Shown piece by piece: positions 9,204 to 21,200 of a stretch of 64,000 nt of DNA. Source of the stretch: Warburgia ugandensis (Eukaryota > Streptophyta > Magnoliopsida > Canellales > Canellaceae); contig CP141136.1 in NCBI GenBank assembly GCA_035236585.1, positions 56,623,136 through 56,687,135 on the forward strand, read 5' to 3'. Made by a program: the position numbers and the translations under genes. A model generated the notes under the pieces. The model was given only the letters and a program-made list of their open reading frames with translations, was not told the DNA's origin and did not search any database. How positions within the stretch are numbered: the stretch's first letter is position 1; each line of letters starts with the position of its first letter.

Positions 9204-12200
9204 ATGGTAAGCCATCTGTCTGCTTGTTTAATTTGGGTTTTGTGAATCCTCTACTTTATCAGTCGATTCAATGAATTAGGGTTCGGTTGCATTTGTGTTC
9301 TAACACTCAACTGGAAGTTTTCCCTTTCTTCTTTCCCTTTCCTTTTCCGGTCCTTTGTCTTTCTATTTGTGTTTCGGAATCAGATAATTGGTAGACATTG
9401 CGTGGTGATTATTCAGAATATATTGATTTCCTGTTCATAGGAATCTTTCTGTTCCCTAAAACCTAGAACTCGCTGATTTCTTTTATAATGGTTGGATGAT
9501 GTAAGATGTGTCAGTGCGGTTTTAATTGGGTTGAACGAAATTGAAGTTACTCTAAACAATTTCCCCTGTAAGGAGAATTGAGGGTTTTATCTCCTGGAGT
9601 GTTTGATGGAGTCCACAATATGAGTGGATGTCTTAGTCATCAGAAGGGAGAAATAGCTAGTTATTGACATATACTCCACGTTCCTTAAATAATCTACAGT
9701 TCTAGGAAATTGAGAAAATCACCTGGTAGAGTAAAATAAGTTGGATAATATACAATGTTTGGCATCTTGAAAGCCTTAGGTTAGGTGAATAGGGGGCCAA
9801 AGTTGCTGGTTCTCGTTAATCTGCTTTATGAAGGCTGTGGGACGTGCTTTCACCACTAATCTTCGAGCCTTTTGATTTTGGGTGGATGCCTTCTTGAAAC
9901 CATACTCCAAATGTATTCTAGAATACTGGTAGTAGTTGGCATAGAGAAATGGCACTGGATTGTTGAGCTTGCAGGTCAACGTCTCAGGCTTTTTCTGTGG
10001 CTATATGCTTATGTTGGAGATCCCTACCAATGGAGCTGTGGAAAAAACTATTGTATCAAAAAGCACTGCACTAAAGCAGAAAGCAGCTGTGTTAGGGTGG
10101 CTTATGCTGACTTGCATTTTGCACACATGAATCAGCCGCTTTTTGCCAAGTTCTAGAAATTTCTCATTTACATGGGAAAAAAAAAGAAAAGAATCTATCG
10201 CATTAGCTTCACATTATTTCCCTCGTTAACTCCTTTGTGGCGAATGACTATTGTGTCCGGTTTTGAGTTTTAACATGTTGGAAAAACTTGTTAGAATTAG
10301 GGAGGTGGATGAGTTATATTGGTTTTTTGACGATGTCACATTATCTGGTAAGTTTGATGAGGTGATGGGTTAGAAGCCAGGTCAAGATAGGCTGGTAGCT
10401 GATTCTATGTAGCCTGTGGTGGCCACCTGATTGGAACATCCTTATTAAGGGCTTGATCATTATTAGTGTGATTGCACTCACTTGCCCTAAATGCAACTGA
10501 TGATGGGAGAAATCAGGGAGTGTAGGGAGACTTTCCATTTGTTCAGATTGCGAGCCCAATAGAATAGCCTTCCTTACCAACTCAGTTATCATCGTCCTAT
10601 CGTCCCATAAATCCAGGCTAGGTGGGAGAAGAGGGAAGGAAGGGAGTAGAGGTGGGGACGACTATGCTGAAAAGGTTTCATGGGACAAAGGATTTTCATT
10701 TGTGAAGATTTACAATTCTAGTTAGAATTTCTACTTGAAAGTGAAAGGATATATTTGCAATTCTACTGTATTAAGTGCTTGCAATTCAAGTTAGGAATTT
10801 CTGTCTTGCTAAATGTGAAGGTGTTCTTTTAACATTTGTCAGACTGTCTTACTTTTGGTGTTTTTCCTGTCACTTGTTTAACTTAAAGTGTTTATTTGGC
10901 TGCTTTCAGTCTTCCCTTGCGGCTGCTAGAGCAGATAATTTTTACTACCCGCCAGAATGGACCCCGAAACAGGTACCTAATCAAGTGCTTTTCCCTACTT
11001 TAAATTTTTTAGACTTGTTCTTTTGAAGTTCTATGCTTTTCTTGCATTATCTATTTTTGTTTACTAGGTCTTCATAAGCATGTTCATTTTTCAGGGTGGT
11101 CTGAACAAGTTTCATGGTCAACATGCTTTGAGGGAGAGAGCAAGAAAGATAGACCAAGGGATTTTAATTATCAGGTAAAAAAATTATTAGATACTTGATT
11201 TGCTGATGCTTCCTTGTTATGTTAGCTAATCTTTCCCAATTGATGGTGCCGCCTGCTGCATGATTAATGACACACTCATCTTAGTGATACTCACATTGTT
11301 TTGTCTTCTGCACATCTTGTTTTTTGGTTACTGAGAAAGGCAGTTGATCTCATAGATGATTGTTGCTAGAGTGTCTTTTATGTAGTACCTCACTTGATCT
11401 TTCACTGTTTCTACCAGTTCTTTCTTTCTTCCATTCCATCTATCTAATGCAGGATGAAATGTAGAAAAAGAAATCAAGGGGAAGGTTGCCGTTTTCAGTC
11501 TTAGAATTTTGTTTGAATCCACAAGATAGTAAAACCTTGATCCACAAGGATGATGAAAACATATGTGTTTCTCTTCAAAGATGCATAAAATTGCTATACC
11601 TTACTATGGAGCAAACATACTAAAGTCCTAATCTATCTCTCTAAATAGGGACATAAGCTGCAAATTAAAAGTAAGTTACTAATTCTAAATAAGAGACATG
11701 AATGAAATTAAAATGTAGAGAAAAGAGAGTTGCCTTGGTCACCATGTCATCACTATCTCATTCATCTTACCTTGAAATCCTTCAGATTGGAGTTAGCTGA
11801 AACATGAAGTTCAGACGTTCTCTATTGTGATTTATCCTTGCCTGGGGTGATGAAATGCAAGCTTGGGCTTTCATTGCCCGCTAGAGGACGAGGACGGAAT
11901 TATGTTTTGGGGAACCTTTCATGGGCAACTAATTTTTGTATCTTGTATTGATGAGCCTATATAGGTTTATGGAAAAGAAAAGGTGTTTATTGTCACACTC
12001 CTTACTTCCAAGGGTGGCTAGGGGATGGCCCAGGAGGAGAGGAATGACAACCCTGGAGCAATTTCATACAGATAATGGGATAGGAGACTTCCTACTCTAG
12101 GCATCTCATGACGTACCTACATCTACATGCAGCATCTACAAGATATTGCAAGAGGAATTTGTTGGGGTTCAGAATATTTATAGTACCCTGTTGGCCTTTA

Positions 12201-15200
12201 TATCAATCATATTTGAAAGTGGGGGTAAAGTATCTCTCATTCTCTCTCTCTTTCTGCTGCTAAGAAAAAGAAGACAAGGAGGGCTGCCGTGGGTTGTAAT
12301 AATTACACTAAATAATGCTATTGAACTGGCAGGCAATGAATTTTCACAAAAGGAAATATTTTCATCTTCATCACTTAGGCCAGCTTGATGAGAATGTATC
12401 TAATCCATAATGCCTCTTGAACTAATTCGTGGTGTACTTAATGCTACATATTTCTTATTTGAGTGAATTGATAGGGATAAATGTACCTTTTCTAGCCTCA
12501 TAGAGTAATAAACATGGAACTTGAACATAACAATTACAAAAGTAGTTCACTTAACGAATGACGGAAGGAGGCAACTGAATATATAAATCTTGATGCAGTG
12601 GAAGTATCAATTTTTTATTCTAGTGCTATGGATCTTAGAGTTGTACTCTAGAGGGCAACTAATTGTAATCTATTATGGTTAAAATCAGTGGTTAATTCTA
12701 TTTGTCTTTGAAAATCTGTGTGATAAAGTATGCGTGGAACCTATTGGTGCAAAGGATGGGATTGGTTCCTATACCTTTGAGGGAAGAATGGTGACTATAA
12801 GGATATCAGTTAGTATGAGTGCTCTAATGTTTTCAGAGCCATGATTTAGTATATTTCAGCTGAACGTTTCACCTGGTCAAAAGCCAAAAGTATCTATCCT
12901 GATGGTCGGATGCAACTTGAACTTTGCACTCCAACAGGAACTTAGTAGGCTGTCTACACTTGTACACTATTCCTAAAGCTTTCTTTGTTGTGGGGTATTA
13001 TGAGTGAAACTTGAAATAACCTGAGTTTGTGAATGCTATTCTCAGAAAAAGGGAAGAAAAAAAGGAGAAAGAGAGAAGGAAACCTGATTTTGTGAACAAA
13101 ATGAGAAAAGTTGTGGAATGTGTGCAAGCAGGAGGATTGAGTGGGCCATAGGCTTTCTAATCAACTTAAAAAGCTCTGAAAGCAAAGTATATGGAAAATA
13201 GTGTTTAGAAATTTAGATGCTACCAACTTCTTTTTGAGATTGTTAATTTACTTGAGATAGCATGAGACAAGGAAATGAGCTTTTACTGAGGGTAGGTAGA
13301 ATTAGGGGTGGCAAGATATGACACGACACGATAACACGACTCGAACCCGACACGAATTTAGCGGGTTCGGGTCGAGTCTTATCGTGTTCGTGTCATTTTC
13401 GGGTCAACCCGAAATTGACACGGCAAAAATCGTGTCGTGTTCGGGTCAATCAATGTGACCTGTCGTGTCGACCTGTTTGACACGTGACCTATTTATTCAT
13501 CTTCATCACCTTGATGCTTGATCTGTCTAACCTACGGTTGAAAATAGGACGGTTCCGGTTCATCTGTAACCGTCATATACTAGATGCAATATAGGACGGT
13601 TCATCTGGAACCATCCTATATTCTTCAACAGGTAATATAGGACGGTTATTCTAGAACCGTCCTATATTCAAGAAGAGAGAGAAGAGAGAGGGGACCACCG
13701 ACCATCCAATGAAGAAGATCTTTTGGGCCCTATTGAATAGTTTGTGCTTTTAGGTGCCCCTGTCATCCTACTTGGGTTGATTTGGTTAGCTGGAAACAGG
13801 ATCATAACTGTCAATTTACATGGGTCCACAGCAACTGCCTGAATTGTAGGAACTTGCCCGTCGCCCCCTCCTATTCAGATCGAATCTCAGGTTGATGCTT
13901 GCATGGAAATCATGAAGCCAGTCTGCTCACATCGGTGATCTCGGTGCTTACTTGTCTGCATAGAAACCAGGAACACAGTTTCGTCGGAGTGTAGCTGCTA
14001 CTTATTATCACATGGATGAAAGCAGGAAGATAAAGGTGGAAAGTGAAGCGAATTCTGGTTGGATGGCTTCTTCCACTCGCTTTCTTCTCCTATTCAGAGG
14101 CCCAGAGGTCCCCAGTTCCCATGAACCGCCCTTTCATTATCTCTCCCCCTCTTTGCTCATCACAACACTGCCGCAGTAGAATCACCGCATTCATTTCCAC
14201 CCAGCAGCAGATCCGTATTGGTCGTGACCATCTCGTCACTTCGATTCTCTCCAAGGTCACAAGTAATATAGGACGGTTCCAGCAGAACCGTCCTATATTA
14301 CTTGTGAATATAGCCTTCAGTGCATTCAATTTAGCATTCTTCTTTTCTTTTCAGTGGTCTTCCTATCAATTGTTGGACAGGGCACTTGACCTAATTGGCT
14401 AATATTTTCGTCCGAAAATATGGGCCTCCACTGTTTGCCACCAAAGACAATAGAAAAGGTTCAAAATATAATTTCCAATAAGTTCAGGTTTAAAATTATA
14501 TCAAAGAGTCTAAAGATCAATAATTAGTAAACCATACCTTGGCCTTCTTCTAGTTGAGTTTTGGTGGGTGGTGAATGCCTTCCCTCTCAGCTCATTTATA
14601 CCATGCTCTACACACATAAAAAGACAGAGCATATATGTAATTAACTCATCTCAATTGAGTATCAGCTTAAAAACCAAACAAAGTTATGTAACTCATACTG
14701 TCATACTCAATTCAATAGTTGTTTTGTTGAGGTTGAGGATGAGTAAAGTAAGTGTTATATATTTAACTCATCTGATCTAAGTTGAGGATTAGCTTAAAAA
14801 GCAAAGTTATGTAAGTAACTCATACTCAATTCAAAAGTTGTTGAGGAATCAGGATAAAGAAAGAAAGAGTCATGTAATTAACTCATTAGGTAAGAATGAG
14901 TGGATGATAATAGAAACAGTTATGTAATTAACTCAGTAGCTTGAAAATGAGAATAGAAAGAGTTATGCAATTATCTCATTAGTGGATAATGATTATAGGA
15001 AGGGTCCGAATGAAATAGTTATTAGTTATGTAATTAACTCATTAGGTATTTAGGTGAGGTGAGAATGAGAATATGAGTTATGTGTTGAATTAACACAAAT
15101 GTTGAATGATATTATTAAGGGAGTTACTAAATTTTACTCTACATAAATGATGGATCAATGGATCATGGATGAATGAGTTATTCTCAATCTATTATCATCA

Positions 15201-18200
15201 ATTGGGAGTTAGAAATGAGAAACAAATATTGAGTAATATGAGTTGGATACATGATATTCATGAATTTGATGAAAAAGAGATATATTAGATCAATTGGTGT
15301 TTGGTGATGACATGTGAAATTAACATAAGAAAATCATTAGCATTTATAATTTTATACAATATATGATAGTTAGTTAGTCTCTCACTTCACTTGTACTTGT
15401 ACAAGTTACAAAACTTGGTTAACTAATTTTCTACTAAGTGTAACTTGTAAGTTTGTAACTGACAATGCGTAGCTAAGCTTAAAATGGTTGATAAGAAAAT
15501 TAGAGACAGTGTGTAGGTGTAGTTAAGTCTTAGGTTATAACTTATAGTTATAGGCTTATAGCAAACAACCACCAGCCAGGTCTATAAGACGGTTCTTCAA
15601 AAACCATCTTATATTAAAATATAGGATGGTTCATCTGGAACTGTCTTATATTACATTTAGTTCTGTAATATTACATGTTACTTTCTGCTGAAGTGGATTC
15701 ACTTCAAAATGCCTACCCGTCCTTGTAGTGGATTCACTTTCTCCCCCTTTCCTTTCAAATGAAAAACGTTTTAAATATTGCGGGAAGAAATGGCGCCCAA
15801 ATTTCGGCAACCTCTTCAACGCATTTTCCCTCTATTAAAGGCTCTCTTCTTGTCTTCATTTTCCACTCGTCCCCTTCTTTCCCTGAATTCTTAGTGCTTT
15901 CAATCAAAAATGGGAAAACAAGATCAAATCACAAGCCCTGAAACCAACGAACCCCTCCCAAAACTTCAGAAAACCAACCAAAATGGCGTATCTGCAGGTT
16001 CTCCAAACCTTCTCTTTCTTTTGAGGGTAAAAAGGCTCTCTGAGAATGCCAGTTTGCCTTCAAAAGGTTCCCCTCTCTCAGTAGGATATGATCTTTCAAG
16101 GTAATGTATGCTTTAATCCATCTGGGTATCAGTGATTTTGAGCAATGCCCATCTCAATCTTCCATCGTTTGTTTATTTTCCAGTTCTGCGTCAACAACCG
16201 TTCCCGCCAGAGGAAAAGCCCTTGTTCTTACCGATTTAAGCATAGGAATACCCGAAGGAACCTATGCTCGCATAGGTATGTGCTCGAAATAGAAAACCTT
16301 TTGATGCATTTGATGATATACTCATGGACGAGCTTGTTATTTATAGCGCCGAGATTTGGTCTGGCTTGGAAGCATTCGATCGATGTGGGTGCAGGCGTGA
16401 TTGACGCCGATTATAGAGGTTCAGTGGGCGTGATTTTGTTCAACCATTCTGATGTTGATTTTGATGTGAAGCAAGGAGATCGGATTGCTTAGTTGATCAT
16501 TGAGAGGATAATGACGCCTGAGGTTTTGGAAGTTGAAGATCTTGATGCTACGACGAGAGGCATGGGAGGATTTGGATCTACAGGAGTCTGAGTAGTCGTC
16601 CATGTAGCAGTTTACTTAATCATCTATGTTTGCTCTTTTGTTTTTTTCGTCTTTATTTAGAAGGATGATTCATTGGAGGACTTCCATCAAATGTAATATA
16701 GGACGGTTACTAAGTGTAATATAGGACGGTTCATCTCATAACCGTCCTATATGTTATGTTTACACTTTATAGGACGGTTATTTCACAACCGTCCTATAAA
16801 ACGTAACATATAGGACGGTTATTTCGAAACCGTCCTATAAAACGTAACATATAGGACGGTTATTTAACAACCATCCTATAAAACGTAACATATAGGACGG
16901 TTATTTTAAAACCGTCCTATAAAACGTAACATATAGGACGGTTATTTCACAACCGTCCTATAAAACGTAACATATAGGACGGTTATTTCACAACCGTCCT
17001 ATAAAACGTAACATATAGGACGGTTATTTTAAAACCGTCCTATAAAACGTAACATATAGGACGGTTATTTCACAACCGTCCTATAAAACGTAACATGTAG
17101 GACGGTTATTTCAAAACCGTCCTATAAAACGTAACATATAGGACGGTTATTTCACAACCGTCCTATAAAAGTATAAAACCCATATCATATAGGACGGTTG
17201 AAAAATAACTGTCCCATGTTTTGTGGTTGTGTTCGCTCAATGGCTCCATCCACTTGGGAGCAGTTTTTTTACCAAGTTGTAATAGGAAAATAGAGTCGTG
17301 TTATGTTGTATCGTGTCGTGTTGTGTCATTTCGTGTCTTGTATCCAACACGACTCAGTCAATAATCATGTTACACAGGTCGTGTCGTGTCATTTTTTTAA
17401 GAACTGGGTCGTGTATGAGTCATAGGTTTTTGACACGACTATTAATCGTGTCGTGTTCGTGTCGACCCATAACTCTAATCGGGTCGTGTTCGTGTTGCCA
17501 CAAACACGACCCGCCAACCCGAATTGCCACCCCTAGGTAGAATGGAGAATTGCTAAAAGAAAAGTACAATATGGTGTTAAACAGGATATTTATATTGTCA
17601 AAATTAAAATCCAATTAATAAAGTGACTCAAAGAGGGTGATCAGGACAGAACATCTTTCACAAAATGACAAATAATTGAGATCTAACAGGAACTCAGAAT
17701 GAGCTGGTAACTATAGAAAATACTGAACTTTTTGCAGAAGAAAAGTAGATTCTTTGTTTTGTAACGTCCTACATTTTTTGGAGATGAGCAATGTCATGTA
17801 CGTATGTGGGAAAGGAACTGGCATGTACCTTGGGAACACATGATTATGTTGCTCTAGTGTTACTGCATTATTAAATTTCTAGAAGTATATAAATACTTGA
17901 AGTTACATTCTTATACATATGTGGGAAAGGAACTGATATTAACAGTCAGCTCACCTTGTATTGATATTGTTAATTCCTCTGTATTTTAATCTTGCTGGCT
18001 TGTAATCTATAAACATCCAATTAGAGGAGTTCGAAAGAAAGAGAGACCTGCCAATATTCCCACTGCATGAAATGAGAAATAATGCACAAATGCAATGAAC
18101 TCAGTTACTGAGAAATTATACTTGAACTATTTTCAAATAAGTTGCACTTAATACTAAGGTGAGATTGAAATTCTCACTGATAAGTAATCATGTAATTTGA

Positions 18201-21200
18201 CAGAGGAATTTTGCTGCATGGAAGTTCACGCATTAGATGTCAGACCTGTTATGATCTAAAGAGAAATTTCATGAACTTAGTAAGCAGGTTAATATTTAAA
18301 ATTTAAAAATTGACAGTTGAGAGCTTAGTTATGGCTTGCATATGAAGTACACTACATGGAAATTGTCTCTTTGCTATTTGAATACCTGTAGGCAAAGTCA
18401 ATCTCACCCCATATAGAAGAATGGTATCTTTTGCCTACTACACATTCTAGTTCTTAGTTTTCATAGGTTTTACTTACCATATTTCACTTATTCATGTACT
18501 TTGTGGGATGCTCTTGTCTCTCGTCTGATGTGGACAAGATTGGGTACTCTTTATTACATTCTATGAAGTAGATGTTTTAATTGATTCTAACTACGAAAAT
18601 CAACTGAAGACATCATCAAGGTGAACGTACTTGTTAAATTTGACATGTTTCCTGATGATTGATGAGCTAGTTTTCTATGCTAGCTTGGCTGTTCAATTTA
18701 TTCTTATTGATTCTAATAGATCTGAGCTTTTTATTCTCTATGCTAGGTTTGAGATGCCTTTCAATGTATGGTGTGGTGGATGCAATTCTATGATAGCCAA
18801 GGGTGTAAGATTCAATGCAGAGAAAAAGCAAGTTGGAAATTATTATTCTACAAAGGTACCCCTTTTTTACCTGCTTAGAGCTATTATTACATTAGTAACT
18901 TTTGCCAATTCAGTAAGTATAAGCTGAATACAAATAACAGAATCCACACTGAAAGATAATGGCATTTTGATTCGAACTGACTCTACTGACAAATGCTTGT
19001 GCATATTTGCACCTTTCAATGGCAAGGGTGCACCTATTGGTAAATTGCAAGGGAGCACTTGCATCTTTCTATGCTGAGGGTGCTCCATCAGCGCCACATG
19101 ACTCATTGCAAGCTGGCTTATTTGTTCTCCAGTTGCCTTTTTTGCCATTTTTTTCTCTTTAATTAGAAAGCTCAAGAGGAAGGTAATTAGAATCTGTAAG
19201 CCTACACTTGTTTGCAAGGATTCCTCTATTCATATGCCTGCTTTTCCTGGTAAGAATCCAGAAGGACAGGAAAAAGGAGGTTTGGTTTCACAGAGAGGAA
19301 GTTAAGCTCTTATTTCTTCTTTGTCTTGTGGAAGGTTTAGACATTCTACCTCATGCAGAAGGCACTGTTATGAAACACCAAAACACAATGACTGCTTGTG
19401 CAGATTTCTGCTGCATCTTTACAATTAAAGATCTAGAAACAGCTCAGTTTGAAGCTATCTGTCATGAACTGTTAAGAAACACCTACTTCTTGTTTCCTTC
19501 TGTGCCAAAAAAATGGCATTTTAAGTATAGAAACAGTGATGGTATTTGCCAACTGTAAGAAACGGGGTCATGTGTTAGGAGAGGAAGGGTTACCAGCAAC
19601 AACGTCATGGAAATATCTCTTCAACCGAGTAAGAGGGGGTATCCCAATTACTCCCAATGATGTGGATGCATTTAGCATCCTTGTTATGGGAAAGTTGCAA
19701 GTACACACTTGCATTTGCCGTCCCTCTCTCTGTATAAATGTAAAGCAGAAAACAAATAAAATAATATGCATTATAATTTTGACGCAACTAGTAATGTGAG
19801 TAAGAAATCCTGAAAACATGGGACATGTTTGTTGATGTGGGAGTTGACATTCAGATGGCCTTGGGCATAGGTGACTCACAAAACCTAAAATCTCAGTGAG
19901 ACGGGATCATGTGTTAGGAGAGGAAAGGTTACCATAAAGAATGTCATGGATATCTCTTCAACTGAGTAACAGGGGGTATTCCAGTTGCTCCTAAAGATGT
20001 GGATGCATTTAGCATCCTTATTATAGTAAGGTTGCAAGTACACCCTTGCATTTGCCTTCCCTCTCTCTGTATAAATGTGAAGCAGAAAACGAATAAAATA
20101 ATATGCATTTCAATTTTCACGCAACTACTTAGGTGAGTAAGAAATCCTGAAAACATGTGACATGTTTGTTGATGTGGGATTTGACGTTCAGATGGCCTTG
20201 GGCATAGGTGACTCACGAAGCCTAACATCTCAGTGATCATGTGATCAGCATTAGATCAATGCCTATAATTGCAAATGGTCGATTCCAATTTCCTTTTATT
20301 GCATGCTTGAGGTTTACTGACCTATGGTGCGTGAACCTTTCTGGTTGTTGCTGATTCACAGTGGGCTCAACTAGTGGTGCATGTTCCACATATATCTTGG
20401 TGGAGCTAGGTCTGGTTCGAATTAGGATCACAACATTTTCATTTAGGGGTGATGTACACAGCTCTCTTAAAGTTTGGCATGACACCCCTGCCAGAGAGAT
20501 GTTGAGTTAATGTGTTTTGATTTATGTGCTTCCCTCTTCACAAATACAATTAAAAGTGCCCATGTAGAGTTGGCCTGCCTTGCCACGTCGATTGTGCTGC
20601 TCCTTGCCCCAGCCTAATGGGTTAGGGCAGTGTTGTGATGAGTTTGCTGCAGCCATGATGGGTTTTATAACCATTAATCTGTCACAGGATAGGATGGACT
20701 TGGGTTGTTATATGCCCCTAACGGTATTGTGCTGCACCTCTATGTCCCACATATATGTGAAGTAAATCTCTTTCTCTCTGAATTATATAACGCAACCAGT
20801 CTCGTTGCAGTTGCATCATAGGCCTAAGACATAGCTGGCTGACCCACTTTTGTTAAATTTTTTCATGATCCAAATTGTTCATCTAATTCAGCTCACCTCA
20901 GATGCCCTGAATGCCAAAGATCTCATTGGATGGGCATCTCTTAAGTCTTTCATTTTTTGACCTAGTTAAGCCGAAAAATGGATGGTCTTCTGTACTTTGG
21001 AGCTTGTCTATGTTTCGTTGCCCATTTTTTAGCTTTGAAAGGTAGCTGTTTGATGAAATATTAGGTGTCCAATGCATCTGGTGTGAGCTGAATCAGATAG
21101 ACAGTTTGGATCATGAAAAAATTAAAAAAAATTGGGCCCACTAGCTACTTTTTAGGATGTCTATGATGCAACTGCAGTGAAACTGTTTGTATCATATAAT

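Larger units (their letters stand above)
13303..17535 (+). mobile_element. Non-autonomous hAT transposon (4,233 bp) carrying captured host DNA, in CCDC130 intron 3
   Basis: The ends are TAGGGGTGGCAA at the left and TTGCCACCCCTA at the right, a perfect 12-bp inverted repeat. The 8-bp direct repeat GGTAGAAT flanks them exactly at 13295-13302 and 17536-17543. An 8-bp duplication with YAGGG-type ends is diagnostic of the hAT superfamily. Subterminal regions (about 13310-13500 and 17290-17520) are packed with GTCGTGT/ACACGAC, GGGTCGTGTTCGTGT and GACCCGA motifs in inverted arrangement, as in plant hAT elements. No transposase coding sequence is seen. The interior contains hairpin repeats built on TATAGGACGGTT, a dUTPase gene copy, a possible second captured exon and an AT-rich repeat field. 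The strand given follows the dUTPase cargo. Confidence 0.88.

Noticed and set aside
13550-17200. A CACTA element nested in the hAT element, suggested by the TATAGGACGGTT hairpins
   Set aside because: No CACTA/TAGTG termini or 3-bp duplication were found bounding the hairpin region. It remains an alternative if termini have decayed.
16690-17210. CRISPR-like array because of regularly spaced repeats
   Set aside because: Repeats and spacers are both homogeneous, the unit is a 41-bp tandem repeat with an internal hairpin, and the context is a plant transposon in an intron.
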